A stretch of DNA of 64,000 nt. It comes from Emticicia aquatilis (lineage in GTDB: Bacteria; Bacteroidota; Bacteroidia; Cytophagales; Spirosomataceae). How positions within the stretch are numbered: position 1 is the stretch's first letter; each line of letters starts with the position of its first letter. The notes under the pieces were generated by a model that was given only the letters and a program-made list of their open reading frames with translations, ran no database searches and was not told the DNA's origin. Shown one piece after another: positions 39,917 to 51,021 of the stretch. Both the position numbers and the translations under genes were made by a program. The stretch is taken from NCBI RefSeq assembly GCF_014644295.1, contig NZ_BMKK01000003.1, forward strand, positions 62,001 through 126,000, in the 5' to 3' direction.

Positions 39917-42900
39917 CTACTGCAAAGTAATCTCTAATGCTAAGCCTCGTAATTCGTGAACCAATACGTTGAATGATTCTGGGATATTTGGTTTTGGCAA
40001 ATTCTCTCCTTTTACGATTGCTTCGTATGCTTTGGCACGACCCAATACATCATCAGATTTTACAGTCAAGATTTCTTGTAAGATATGCGATGCACCGAAT
40101 GCTTCCAATGCCCAAACCTCCATCTCTCCGAAACGCTGACCACCAAATTGTGCTTTACCACCCAATGGTTGTTGCGTAATGAGTGAGTATGGTCCGATTG
40201 AACGGGCGTGCATTTTATCATCAACTAAGTGACCGAGCTTCATCATATACATGATACCTACGGTTACTTTTTGGTCGAATGGCTCACCAGTCAAACCGTT
40301 GTATAGTTGAGAACGTCCGTAAGGTGGTAAACCTGCTTCTGCCAATTCGGCTGATACTTCTTCTTCAGTAGCACCATCAAAGATTGGCGTAGCATATTTA
40401 CGGCCTAATTTTCTACCCGCAAGACCCAATACAACTTCGTATAGCTGACCGATGTTCATACGAGAAGGTACACCAAGTGGGTTCAACACGATGTCCATTG
40501 GCTGACCTTCTGCTGTAAATGGCATGTCTTCATCACGAACGATACGAGCTACAACCCCTTTGTTTCCGTGACGACCAGCCATTTTATCACCCACTTTCAA
40601 CTTACGTTTCTTAGCGATGTAAACTTTAGCCAATTTCACGATACCTGCTGGTAATTCGTCACCAACTTCCAATACAAAACGCTCACGTTTGAATCGACCG
40701 ATTACTTCGCTACGACGAGCCAAGTAGTTCTTACAAAGTGTTACGATTAGTTTGTTGAAAGCAGGGTCTTCTGTCCAACCATCCAAGATAACATCGCCCA
40801 ATAAGTTTACTTCTTCAGGTACATTATATTGGCTTTCGTCAACATAATTGTTTTTGTCTGGGAATAAATTATTGGTGATGTTTGCACGGTTGAATTTCAT
40901 GCCTTTAGAGATAAGTTCGTCTCCAAATTTATGTTTCACACCTACAGTTGTTTTGCCATCAAGCAATTCAACCATTTTATCAATCATCAATGCACGGAGT
41001 TCGATTAATTGGCGTCCGTGTTTTTTCATCAATGCTTTTAATTCGTCTTTGTGTTTCGAACGCTCTTCTTTGCTTGGGCGAGAGAAAAGTTTTGTGTCGA
41101 TAATTACACCATCCATTGATGGTGGTGCTTTTTTCGAAGCATCTTTCACGTCACCTGCTTTATCGCCGAAGATAGCACGGAGGAGTTTTTCTTCTGGAGT
41201 TGGGTCTGATTCTCCTTTTGGAGTAATCTTACCGATTAGAATATCTCCTTCACGTACACGTGTACCAGTGCGAACGATACCGTTTTCGTCGAGGTTCTTC
41301 ACTGTTTCTTCCGAAACGTTTGGAATCTCAGCCGTTAATTCTTCTTCACCACGTTTTGTATCACGTACTTCGAGTTCGTATTCTTCGATGTGAATTGATG
41401 TGAAAATATCTTCACGAACAACTCTTTCAGAGATTACAATCGCATCCTCAAAGTTATATCCTTGCCAAGGCATGAAGGCAACCAAGAGGTTACGTCCGAG
41501 AGCAAGCTCTCCGCCTTGAGTAGCATATCCTTCTACAAGGATTTGACCTTTTTTCACTTCTTGGCCTTTCAATACAATCGGACGAATGTTGATACAAGTA
41601 TCTTGGTTCGTACGGCGATGTTTGATAAGTTCATAAGAAGTTACGTTTGTATCGAAGCTCACCAATGATTGCTCGTGAGTCCAGTTATAACGAACCTTGA
41701 TAACATTTGCATCAACGTATTCGATAACACCATCTTCTTCGGCAACTACTAAAGTACGTGAGTCACGAGCCAAACGGCCTTCGAGACCTGTACCTACGAT
41801 TGGAGCTTCTGGACGCAACAATGGCACCGCTTGACGTTGCATGTTCGAGCCCATCAAGGCACGGTTGGCGTCATCATGCTCAATGAATGGAATCATTGAA
41901 GCGGCCACTGATACAATCTGATTTGAGGCAATATCCATGTAGTCGATTGAATCAGGAGTCTTCATTGGGAAGTCACCTTCATAACGACACTTCAATGTAT
42001 CAACCAAGAAGTTTCCTTCGGCATCAACATCGGCAGTTGCCATCGCAATATTTTTTCCGTCTTCTTCTTCGGCAGTTAAGTAAACCAATTCTTTGGTTAA
42101 TTTACCGTTTTCAATCTTAACATAAGGGGTTTCGATGAAGCCCATGCTGTTAATTTTGGCATACGTACAAAGTGACGAAATCAAACCGATGTTTGGACCC
42201 TCTGGCGTTTCGATAGTACACAAACGACCGTAGTGCGTATAGTGAACGTCACGAACCTCGAAACCTGCACGCTCACGGCTCAATCCACCTGGCCCGAGTG
42301 CCGACATACGACGCTTGTGCGTGATTTCGGCCAATGGGTTGGTTTGGTCCATGAACTGTGATAGCTGGTTGGTTCCAAAGAATGAGTTGATTACCGATGA
42401 AAGCGTACGAGCGTTAATCAAATCAACTGGTTTGAAATCTTCGTTATCACGAACGTTCATACGTTCTTTGATTGTACGGGCCATACGAGCCAAACCTACA
42501 CCAAATTGTGCGTAAAGTTGCTCTCCTACGGTACGTACACGACGATTCGATAAGTGGTCAATATCATCGACAACTGCTTTTGAGTTAATCAATGAGATAA
42601 GGAACTTAACGATTTCAACGATATCTTGAGTTGTCAATACACCTGTTTCGAGTGGTGTAGTGAGGTTCAATTTTGTATTTACACGGTAGCGACCTACTTC
42701 TCCTAAATCATAACGTTTATCAGAGAAGAACAAACCTTGGATAATCTCACGGGCTGTTGCTTCGTCTGGTGCTTCTGTATTACGTAACTGACGGTAGATT
42801 TGCTCAACGGCCTCTTTTTCAGAGTTTGAGCTATCGCGTTGTAACGTATTATAGATAATGTTAAATTCTGATACGTTGGCATCTTCACGGTGCAAAATGA

Positions 42901-43774
42901 TTGATTTTTGCTCAGTGTTTAAGATAGTGTCAATGTCATCGTCAGAGATGATAGAGTCACGCTCTAAGATTACCTCGTTACGGTCGATAGAAACAACCTC
43001 ACCAGTATCTTCATCTACGAAGTCTTCTGTCCATGTACGTAATACACGTGCGGCAAGACGACGACCGATTGCTTTTTTCAAGGCTTCACGCGTGCCAGGA
43101 ATTTCTTCCGACAAACCGAAAAGGTTAAGGATGTCTTTATCAGACCCGAAACCGATTGCACGAAGCAATGTTGTAACTGGGAATTTTTTCTTACGGTCGA
43201 TGTACGCATACATTACATTGTTTACGTCAGTCGAGAATTCAATCCACGAACCTTTCATCGGGATTACACGAGCTGAGTAAAGTTTCGTTCCGTTAGTGTG
43301 CTTGCTCATTGAGAAGAACACCCCTGGCGAACGGTGTAATTGTGATACGATAACACGCTCAGCTCCGTTGATAACGAATGAGCCACGACCATTCATGTAT
43401 GGAATGTTACCGAGGAATACTTCTTGCTCGATTGTCTCGAAGTCTTCGTTGTCGGTATCATTACAAATCAAACGCAATTTTGCTTTTAAAGGCACAGCGT
43501 AAGTAAGACCACGGTCAATACACTCATCAACTGAGTATTTTGGTGGGTCGATGGTGTAATCGACGAATTCCAACACGTAGTTTTCACGTGAGTCGGCGAT
43601 TGGGAAGTTTTCGGCAAATACATTGAAAAGCCCTTCCATTTTGCGATTTTCGGCTGGAGTCTCAATCTGGAAAAAATCTTGAAAAGATTTTACCTGAATA
43701 TCCAAGAAGTCTGGGTATTCGATGAGCGGCTTTACCGTTGCGAAACTTTTTCTACCGGTTTCTGTCAGATTCAA
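39917..43774 (-). CDS. rpoB: RNA polymerase beta subunit
   Basis: A 1285-residue subunit that forms the RNA polymerase active centre with beta'. Recognisable parts are the start [45 protein letters not shown], the rifampicin region [78 protein letters not shown] and the ending [17 protein letters not shown]. The frame begins at TTG (43774). I find no in-frame ATG nearer than residue 46, which is inside the conserved core. It is the first gene of its operon; ribosomal protein genes rplJ/rplL, usually just upstream, are not adjacent. Confidence 0.97.
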   Translation of the reverse strand: MNLTETGRKSFATVKPLIEYPDFLDIQVKSFQDFFQIETPAENRKMEGLFNVFAENFPIADSRENYVLEFVDYTIDPPKYSVDECIDRGLTYAVPLKAKLRLICNDTDNEDFETIEQEVFLGNIPYMNGRGSFVINGAERVIVSQLHRSPGVFFSMSKHTNGTKLYSARVIPMKGSWIEFSTDVNNVMYAYIDRKKKFPVTTLLRAIGFGSDKDILNLFGLSEEIPGTREALKKAIGRRLAARVLRTWTEDFVDEDTGEVVSIDRNEVILERDSIISDDDIDTILNTEQKSIILHREDANVSEFNIIYNTLQRDSSNSEKEAVEQIYRQLRNTEAPDEATAREIIQGLFFSDKRYDLGEVGRYRVNTKLNLTTPLETGVLTTQDIVEIVKFLISLINSKAVVDDIDHLSNRRVRTVGEQLYAQFGVGLARMARTIKERMNVRDNEDFKPVDLINARTLSSVINSFFGTNQLSQFMDQTNPLAEITHKRRMSALGPGGLSRERAGFEVRDVHYTHYGRLCTIETPEGPNIGLISSLCTYAKINSMGFIETPYVKIENGKLTKELVYLTAEEEDGKNIAMATADVDAEGNFLVDTLKCRYEGDFPMKTPDSIDYMDIASNQIVSVAASMIPFIEHDDANRALMGSNMQRQAVPLLRPEAPIVGTGLEGRLARDSRTLVVAEEDGVIEYVDANVIKVRYNWTHEQSLVSFDTNVTSYELIKHRRTNQDTCINIRPIVLKGQEVKKGQILVEGYATQGGELALGRNLLVAFMPWQGYNFEDAIVISERVVREDIFTSIHIEEYELEVRDTKRGEEELTAEIPNVSEETVKNLDENGIVRTGTRVREGDILIGKITPKGESDPTPEEKLLRAIFGDKAGDVKDASKKAPPSMDGVIIDTKLFSRPSKEERSKHKDELKALMKKHGRQLIELRALMIDKMVELLDGKTTVGVKHKFGDELISKGMKFNRANITNNLFPDKNNYVDESQYNVPEEVNLLGDVILDGWTEDPAFNKLIVTLCKNYLARRSEVIGRFKRERFVLEVGDELPAGIVKLAKVYIAKKRKLKVGDKMAGRHGNKGVVARIVRDEDMPFTAEGQPMDIVLNPLGVPSRMNIGQLYEVVLGLAGRKLGRKYATPIFDGATEEEVSAELAEAGLPPYGRSQLYNGLTGEPFDQKVTVGIMYMMKLGHLVDDKMHARSIGPYSLITQQPLGGKAQFGGQRFGEMEVWALEAFGASHILQEILTVKSDDVLGRAKAYEAIVKGENLPKPNIPESFNVLVHELRGLALEITLQ

Positions 43775-44292
43775 GGTTTGAAAAGTTTTAAGTGATATAA
43801 AATTTTTAAACTTTTTGTTTAAAGCACAAAACAGACCGAACGTTTCAAAAACGTTTAAAAGGACTGAAATTAGTTTGCTAAAAACTTTTTTATATCGTAG
43901 TGAAGCGAATGATTATCCCTGTGCGACTATCCTACGAAAACAGCCGTGTATCGGACAAAAATTCTACTAATGAAAAGCGTATTTTTTTGGGGTAATCTTA
44001 AATAGGGTGCGAAATTACGAAATGATAACGAAAAAAACAAAGATTTATTGATGTTATTTGTTTATAATGAGTAGTTTTTGTTAGATTGTGTAATTAATAT
44101 ATAATTAAATGGTAGGTTATATATTTTTTTAAAAATTTTAGGGGTAAATTTAAAAACTAATACCGTCTAATCATTAAATCTCGTTTTTATCGCAAGTGTC
44201 CTAATTTTTATAGCAGGTGCCGTTTAAAATAGTATGATATTTGCTTATTTTAGATTTACTTACGAACCTTTCTATTTCACAAAGTTTCATTC
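43775..44292. other. 518-bp divergent spacer between rpoB and the sensor kinase
   Basis: Very AT-rich and without a supported gene. It must contain the promoter for rpoBC on the minus strand and the start region of the sensor kinase on the plus strand. The word CAAAGATT near 44038 is one mismatch from the inverted TAnnTTTG, and GATATTTG near 44238 is one mismatch for the plus strand. Neither is convincing. The near-repeat AACGTTTCAAAAACGTTT lies at about 43839-43856. Confidence 0.6.
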
Positions 44293-47200
44293 ATGAGCGA
44301 AGCTCTCCAATATTTAGTTTTTGTATCAATTGTCGCAATTGCTTTAGTAGTGGTGTTTTCACTGATGAAAAACTCCTATGCTAAGTATCGACATATTTAT
44401 ATAAACAACGTAGAGGAATTATCGAGGCATTATTACCGCTATGTGCAGTATTTTTGGGGCGTTGGGGTCTTTGTTCCGTTTAGTGAGCTTTACATAGACT
44501 TATTTGGTGTTAGGAAAGAAAGCGAACTAAGTTATAATTTACTTGTGGGGCTTTTTTGCCTTGGGATAGCTTTTTTTAGCCGATATTTTGATATTATTCG
44601 CAAGAATCTGCATCGGCTTTTTGCTGCTTTTTTTGTCATTTATAATTCATTAGTTTTATATAAAATTGCCACTCTTGGGCAAATGGATTATCTGACATTG
44701 GCTGAGTTTACGCTCGTCAATATGATTTCCTACTACGTTTTTTATACTTTCCGATACTTCTATACTTATCTTCTTGCTATCGTTATCGCTCTGTTGGGTT
44801 TAGTTTATTGGGGTTTTATCTCAACAAAGGACTTTATTATTTATTTCAATAGCTCATTTATTGCCTTCGTAATCAACTACGTGATTCATTACATTGACCT
44901 AAGTATTAAAGAAAACCTCTTCTTTGCTTATAAATTTGTGAACCGTGGTAATTTGGTCATCATAGGCGTTAACACAGAAGGGGTCGTAACATTTGTCAGT
45001 AAAAACGTTGAGCAAATTTTGGGATACACAGATGAAGAATGGATTGGTAAAAGCTGGGAAAACGATATTGCAAAAACCTTAGGCTTAGAGCAAAACGATG
45101 TTAGTAATACAAAAAAAGTAAAGGTAAAAGATGGCAATCATAAGTTTCTCGATTGGCACGAAGAGGTATTTAATAATGACTTAGTACTGAAAGTTGGGCG
45201 AGATGTAACTGACATTAAAAAAACCGAAACCCAACTCACAACCACTAATAACCGCCTCAATAGTTTATTATCGAATATCGGAGACTTGGTTTTTGTGTTG
45301 AACTTAGACTATATTTTTACTGAATATTATCAGAATGAAAATAACGAAGATTTATTGATTCCCCCTTCTGTGTTTTTGGGAAAAAGTATCAACCAGATTG
45401 GTTTCCCCGATGATGCCCTCAATGCCATCAAGGCAGCAATGGATAAGACAATTGCTACTCACAAAAAATCAAATGCGGAGTATAGCTTACAATCTGAGGC
45501 TGGTCGTCAATGGTTTAGCGTAGTTATTTCGCCTCTGGCTGACGATGATGGCAACCTAACCGAAATTATTTGTATTGCTCGAAATGTTACTGATAGTAAA
45601 AAGGCCGAACTCGAACTTAAACGCACGAAAGAGGTACTCGAACAAACTAATCGTGTGGCGAGAGTAGGTGGGTGGGAATATAATCTGCTTGAACAAAAAG
45701 TATATTCTTCGAAAATCACCAAAGAGATTTTTGAAGTTATTGACGAAGCCGAGTCTGATTTTAGTCAAGTAATTAATTATTTTGATGAAAGTGAGTCAAG
45801 AGATTTGCTTTTAAATTCCATCGATAGGTGTATAAAAGAGGGTGTTTCTTACGACCTCGAACTGGCAATTATCACTGCCAATAGAAAAAAACATTGGGTA
45901 AGAGCCAAAGGTGCTGCCGAGTTTGTGGATGGGGTTTGTAGAAGAGTATATGGTATTGTACAAGATATTGACCAGCAAGTTAAATCCAAAGCAGCTCTCA
46001 AACAGAGCGAAGAGAAGTTTAGGTATATCAGCGAGAATATATCGGATGTGGTGATTGTTTTTGAAAACAATAAAGTGTCGTATCTATCATCGGCTCACGA
46101 ACGCCAGTTTGGATATACTACTGAAGAAGCCATTGGGATTTCGGAACGAAATATTTATGAGTTTTTCCATCCAGATGACCACGAATTTCTTAGGAATCTG
46201 TACCGTAATGCCATAAAGAGCCAGACATCTAAGCTGACATATATTGTTCGTTTTTTACACAAAAATGGTTCTTATGTATGGCGAGAAGACTCCGTTACGC
46301 TCATTTATGATTCGACTGGGTATCTTGTTATGCGTCTGATTACGGCAAGAGATGTGAGTGAGCGTAAAAACCAAGAAATTGCCAGTCAGCTTCGACAAGA
46401 GCGAGTGCTTTTGCAAAATAATATTTTGATTCGGCTTTCTAAAACCCATCTCGATGAAGGTGATTTTTGGAAAGAAGGGTTACATACAATTACAGAGGCG
46501 GCAGCCGAAGGGATTGGTGTTGGTCGTGCAAGTTTTTGGATTTTTGAGAGCAATAAAATTGTATGTGTTGATTTGTATATCAAAGCCGAGCAAACACATT
46601 CATTCGGTGCTGAAATCAGCGAAAACGATTTTCCACTTTATTTTCAAAGTCTCAAAAATGAAATGGCCATCGTTGCTGATGATGCCTATACCCACGAATG
46701 TACTAAAGAACTGGCCGACATTTACCTACGCCCCCAACAGATTGTTTCGATGCTTGATTTGCCAATTTATATTGGTGGAGAATTAGTGGGTGTTATTTGT
46801 TGGGAACAAACCGAAACAAAGAAAAACTGGTTAGAAGAAGACATAACTTTTGCCCGTTCGATTGCTGATATTATTTCGCTTGGAATCGAAGCCGATAAAC
46901 GCTTAAAAGCAGAAAGAGAACTCAAACGCACGAAAGAAATTTTGGAGCAAACAAGCCTTGTAGCGAAAGTTGGAGGTTGGGAAATTGACGTACAGAATCA
47001 AACGGTATTTTTCTCTGATATTAATAAAGCTACTCTCGAAGCTCCCTCTTCGTTTACATTGGAATTAGAAACTGCTTTAGATTTCTTCAAAGAAGGCGAA
47101 AGTCGGGATAAAGTATTAGAGTCTTTCACAGATTGCTTCAAAAAAGGTACTCCGTTTGACATTGAAGTGCAGATTATTACTCTCAAAGGAAACGTGCGTT

Positions 47201-50200
47201 GGGTGCGTGCATTGGGGCAAGCGGAGTACGTAAATGGTCGTTGTAATAGGCTTTATGGTACATTCCAAGACATTGACGAGCAGGTAAAACTTGTTCAAAT
47301 AATCAAAGATAAAGAATTACAGTATCGAACACTCATCTCTAATATTTCGAGTGTTACGTTTAGGTGCTTGAATGATGCTGAATGGACAATGATTTTTATC
47401 AGTGATGCAGTAGAGCAACTAACGGGTTATCCAGCCCAAGACTTTATCCTAAACAATAAGATAAGTTATGCCAATATTATTCACCCCGATGATAGAGAAT
47501 ACGTCAATGTTCATTCTAATGAAACTAATCGAGAATACACAATAGAGTATCGAATCATCAACAAAAACAATGAGATAGTTTGGGTAAATGAGAAGGGTAG
47601 ATGGTATTTTGATGAGGTAGAAAAACGAATATTGTTAGATGGTATTATCTCTAATATTACGGAGCGAAAACATGCCGAAATTGCCCTTGTGAAGAGCTAC
47701 GAAGAACTTAAAATTACCCAAACCCAGTTGTTGGCGATTCAGGTAGAGCAAGAGAAGTTCGTAAACTTAGTAAAGTATTCGGGTGCATTTATCGGTATGT
47801 CGGATATGAGAGGAAACTTAATTTTCTTGAACGAAAAAGCCAAGCAAATTTCGGGCTTTGGTGATAGCTTTGAAGGACTAACTGCCAAAGACTGCCATTC
47901 AATCCAAGGGGGAGTGTTACTTGATGATGTAATTGTGCCACAAGTTTTAAAGAATGGAATGTGGCAAGGTGAGCATGATTTGATTAATACCAAAACCAAA
48001 GAAATCAAATATACAGATGCCACAACTTTCTTAGTTAGAGACCCTCTCTCTAAAAAGGCGATTGCTTTCGCCACGATTCAGATTGATATTACCGAACGAA
48101 AAAAAGCAGAAGCCCAATTGCTCGAAAATCAACGAGAATTACTCTACAAAAGCGAAATGTTGGCCGCTATTGCCAAAACCACCGAAAAACTTTTGGTTAG
48201 TAAGAATATCGAAGAAACACTCAACGAAACCTTCAAACTCATCGGGGAGTCTATCGGAACAGATAGGGTTCATTACTTTGCTAATGATTTAGCAACCAAT
48301 CGAATTAGTCAAAAAGTAGAGTGGGTGCGTACAGGTATAAGCTCTCAGTTACATAATCCAGATACACAAGATATATCGCTCGATGATGTTCCTTTTTATA
48401 CCGAACCACTACTTCAAAATAAGATTTTCCAGAAAACACTGAGCGAAATCCAAAATCCTATAATCAGGGAAAGATGGGAAAAACAAGATTTGTTGTCGGT
48501 GCTTTTATTGCCGATTGTCATTAAAAACAAATTTTATGGTTTTATAGGCTTTGATGATTGTACGCACGAACAGATTTGGTCAGAAGATAAAATCAATATT
48601 TTGCTTTCGTTGGCTACTAATATTGCAAATGCCATCGAGCGTATCAATAACGAAATTATTATCAGCGAAAGCGAGAGCAATTTCCGCCAACTCAACGAAA
48701 CCATCGAAGATGTTTTCTTACTATTTGATGCCGTTAACAAACGATACATTTATGTTAGCCCTTCGTGCAAAGAGGTTTTAGGGCCAGAACAATCTTATTT
48801 CTATGAAAAAAACTCATTCGTACGAGATTATTTATTCCCAGAAGACCAAGATATAAATGATATTATTGATGCTCAAATCAAAGCCAATAACTCGTCGGAA
48901 GTAGAATATCGCATAAAGACCAACGACGGACAAACCAAGTGGATTTACCAAAAATCGTTCGGAATCCGCAACGAAGCAGGCGAACTGGTCAGAATATCAG
49001 GAGTTTGCTCTGACATCACCGAGCAGAAACTCATACAAAGCCAAATCAAGGAACTATCGTTAGTGGCCGAACGAATTACCAATGGTGTATTGATTTGGGA
49101 TACCGAAGGACGAGCATTGTGGGCCAATCAAAGTTATTTAGATATGATGGAGATTGAGATGGAAGACCTCATCTACAAGTCACCTATTGAGTTGTTTAAT
49201 CCACGAAACGAAGACCTTGATGCTTCATCAGAGCTGAATGGTGTGAATTTTAATGTTGAGTTAGAAATAGATACCTTTAAGAAAAACATCAAATGGGTTG
49301 AAGCCATCAATACCGTTGTGAAAGATGATAATGGCAAGGTCGTCCAGCAAATAGCCGTTGTGATTGATATCTCGGAACGTAAAAAAGCCGAAAGTTTATT
49401 GAAAGAAAGCGAAGAAAGGTTCCGTTTCATTGCCGAAAATACCTCTGATGGAATCTTCGTTATTGAAAACACATTCATTGTTTATACATCGCCTTCTTTC
49501 CAAAAAATGTTTGGGTATAGCTTCAATGAGAGCGTAGAGCAAAGTAAAGGTAACCTCATGAATTTGGTGTATCCTGATGATATTGCAGGTTTTGAAAAGA
49601 AAGTTAACGATGCTGTAAATTCTCGAAGCACGGCTTTTACACACCAGTATCGAACACGCCACAAAAATGGGCATTATGTGTGGCGAGAAGACACCGTTAC
49701 GATTATCTACCAAGATGATAAAGTTTTCAGATTTATCAGTGTAGTTCGAGATATAACCGAGCGTAAGAAGGCCGAAGAACGTCTCAGGGAAAGTGAGCGT
49801 AAATTAAGTAGTATTCTCAATGCTTTAGATGAGGTTGTGTGGGCTATCAGTGTGCCAGATTATAAGTTGTTATTAGTTAGTAAATCATTTGAAAAAGTCT
49901 ATGGAAAAACCTCAAGACAATGGAAATTAGACTTTAGTTTATGGAAAGAGGCAATCATTGAAGAAGATAAACCGATTGCTCAAAAAATGGAGCAAGATAT
50001 TTTGTTTTCAGGTGTTGCTTACGGAGTTTACCGCATTATAGATGCCCACGGAAACCTTAAATGGCTTGAAAATGCAGCCAAAGTTGTCAGAAATGAAAAC
50101 GATGAGCCATTTATGATTATGGGTATCATGACCGATATAACAGAAAAGAAAATCGCCGAAGAAGCCCTCAAAGCAGCCCAAGAAGTGGCCGAAGAAGCCA

Positions 50201-50853
50201 ACCGAGCAAGAGCCGAACTGGAGCTGAGAGCTTTACAAATGCAAATGAATCCGCATTTTGTGTTTAATGCCCTCAACTCGATTCAGAGCTACGTGATGAA
50301 CCAAGATACCCTCACGGCAAACTTGTATTTATCGAAATTCTCACGATTGATTCGTTTATTCCTTGATTCGTCTCGTAGTCGATTTATTCCATTGGCCGAA
50401 GAAATCAAATTATTAACGCTTTATATTGAATTAGAAAAAATTAGATTTGAAAACAAATTTGATTTTGAAATAACAGTTGATGCACAAGTCAATAAATACG
50501 TTGAGATTCCGACGATGATTTTGCAACCTTTCATCGAAAATGCTATCAACCACGGACTTCGCTACAAACACCAAAAAGGACTTTTGAGTATCAGATTCTA
50601 CAAGGAATTAGGTTATTTGATTTGTAAAATCGAAGATAATGGTGTTGGTAGAAGTAATGCCGAAAAAATACAATCAAAATCAAGTAAAGGCTATAAATCG
50701 CAAGGGCTAAAAATCACAACCGAACGCCTAACGACTTACAATAAAATCAACGATGCCAACATTGTGTTTTCAATCAAAGACCGCATCGAAAATCCCGCCA
50801 GTCCGAACGACGAAGTTGGTACATTAATCGAAATCCGATTCCCCGAAAATTAA
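44293..50853 (+). CDS. Giant multi-PAS/GAF sensor histidine kinase (LytS-type)
   Basis: A 2186-residue inner membrane sensor kinase. An N-terminal block of about six TM helices (1-210) is followed by PAS-like domains starting near residues 218, 324, 455 and 576, a GAF near 706, PAS near 890, 1010 and 1155, a GAF near 1286, and PAS near 1462, 1586, 1710 and 1837. Many end in DITERKKAE-type linkers. The kinase end is LytS/YehU-like: MQMNPHFVFNALNSI with H1988 as phosphoacceptor, then LQPFIENAINHGLR (N box) and IEDNGVGRSNA (G box). No response regulator gene is adjacent. The second kinase-free half contains near copies of earlier PAS domains, as detailed in the findings. Confidence 0.93.
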   Translation: MSEALQYLVFVSIVAIALVVVFSLMKNSYAKYRHIYINNVEELSRHYYRYVQYFWGVGVFVPFSELYIDLFGVRKESELSYNLLVGLFCLGIAFFSRYFDIIRKNLHRLFAAFFVIYNSLVLYKIATLGQMDYLTLAEFTLVNMISYYVFYTFRYFYTYLLAIVIALLGLVYWGFISTKDFIIYFNSSFIAFVINYVIHYIDLSIKENLFFAYKFVNRGNLVIIGVNTEGVVTFVSKNVEQILGYTDEEWIGKSWENDIAKTLGLEQNDVSNTKKVKVKDGNHKFLDWHEEVFNNDLVLKVGRDVTDIKKTETQLTTTNNRLNSLLSNIGDLVFVLNLDYIFTEYYQNENNEDLLIPPSVFLGKSINQIGFPDDALNAIKAAMDKTIATHKKSNAEYSLQSEAGRQWFSVVISPLADDDGNLTEIICIARNVTDSKKAELELKRTKEVLEQTNRVARVGGWEYNLLEQKVYSSKITKEIFEVIDEAESDFSQVINYFDESESRDLLLNSIDRCIKEGVSYDLELAIITANRKKHWVRAKGAAEFVDGVCRRVYGIVQDIDQQVKSKAALKQSEEKFRYISENISDVVIVFENNKVSYLSSAHERQFGYTTEEAIGISERNIYEFFHPDDHEFLRNLYRNAIKSQTSKLTYIVRFLHKNGSYVWREDSVTLIYDSTGYLVMRLITARDVSERKNQEIASQLRQERVLLQNNILIRLSKTHLDEGDFWKEGLHTITEAAAEGIGVGRASFWIFESNKIVCVDLYIKAEQTHSFGAEISENDFPLYFQSLKNEMAIVADDAYTHECTKELADIYLRPQQIVSMLDLPIYIGGELVGVICWEQTETKKNWLEEDITFARSIADIISLGIEADKRLKAERELKRTKEILEQTSLVAKVGGWEIDVQNQTVFFSDINKATLEAPSSFTLELETALDFFKEGESRDKVLESFTDCFKKGTPFDIEVQIITLKGNVRWVRALGQAEYVNGRCNRLYGTFQDIDEQVKLVQIIKDKELQYRTLISNISSVTFRCLNDAEWTMIFISDAVEQLTGYPAQDFILNNKISYANIIHPDDREYVNVHSNETNREYTIEYRIINKNNEIVWVNEKGRWYFDEVEKRILLDGIISNITERKHAEIALVKSYEELKITQTQLLAIQVEQEKFVNLVKYSGAFIGMSDMRGNLIFLNEKAKQISGFGDSFEGLTAKDCHSIQGGVLLDDVIVPQVLKNGMWQGEHDLINTKTKEIKYTDATTFLVRDPLSKKAIAFATIQIDITERKKAEAQLLENQRELLYKSEMLAAIAKTTEKLLVSKNIEETLNETFKLIGESIGTDRVHYFANDLATNRISQKVEWVRTGISSQLHNPDTQDISLDDVPFYTEPLLQNKIFQKTLSEIQNPIIRERWEKQDLLSVLLLPIVIKNKFYGFIGFDDCTHEQIWSEDKINILLSLATNIANAIERINNEIIISESESNFRQLNETIEDVFLLFDAVNKRYIYVSPSCKEVLGPEQSYFYEKNSFVRDYLFPEDQDINDIIDAQIKANNSSEVEYRIKTNDGQTKWIYQKSFGIRNEAGELVRISGVCSDITEQKLIQSQIKELSLVAERITNGVLIWDTEGRALWANQSYLDMMEIEMEDLIYKSPIELFNPRNEDLDASSELNGVNFNVELEIDTFKKNIKWVEAINTVVKDDNGKVVQQIAVVIDISERKKAESLLKESEERFRFIAENTSDGIFVIENTFIVYTSPSFQKMFGYSFNESVEQSKGNLMNLVYPDDIAGFEKKVNDAVNSRSTAFTHQYRTRHKNGHYVWREDTVTIIYQDDKVFRFISVVRDITERKKAEERLRESERKLSSILNALDEVVWAISVPDYKLLLVSKSFEKVYGKTSRQWKLDFSLWKEAIIEEDKPIAQKMEQDILFSGVAYGVYRIIDAHGNLKWLENAAKVVRNENDEPFMIMGIMTDITEKKIAEEALKAAQEVAEEANRARAELELRALQMQMNPHFVFNALNSIQSYVMNQDTLTANLYLSKFSRLIRLFLDSSRSRFIPLAEEIKLLTLYIELEKIRFENKFDFEITVDAQVNKYVEIPTMILQPFIENAINHGLRYKHQKGLLSIRFYKELGYLICKIEDNGVGRSNAEKIQSKSSKGYKSQGLKITTERLTTYNKINDANIVFSIKDRIENPASPNDEVGTLIEIRFPEN

Positions 50854-50906
50854 ACAAAAACTATATTCAGAAGTTAGCTTATAAGCTTTCGATAAAGAAA
50901 TAGCTT

Positions 50907-50947
50907 AGCAATCATGTGTCATTCTTCACATTGATTGCTTAATTTTG
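50907..50947 (+). terminator. Hairpin after the kinase, overlapping a -7 element
   Basis: AGCAATCATGTG pairs with CACATTGATTGCT (50907-50939) and is followed by TAATTTTG. It may end the kinase transcript. TAATTTTG (50940-50947) is also a full -7 consensus about 75 bp before lysS, so one stretch could serve both purposes. The -33 part is weak. Confidence 0.5.
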
Positions 50948-51021
50948 CAAAAAATAAAGGTTTAATGCTTTCCGAAAGCTTTCATTGAGCATTTAACATT
51001 AATCATTATACATTACTATAA

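Noticed and set aside
40848-41393. 181-codon plus-strand open frame within rpoB
   Set aside because: Lies wholly antisense to conserved rpoB codons; composition and Ser/Arg-rich translation are typical of a shadow frame.
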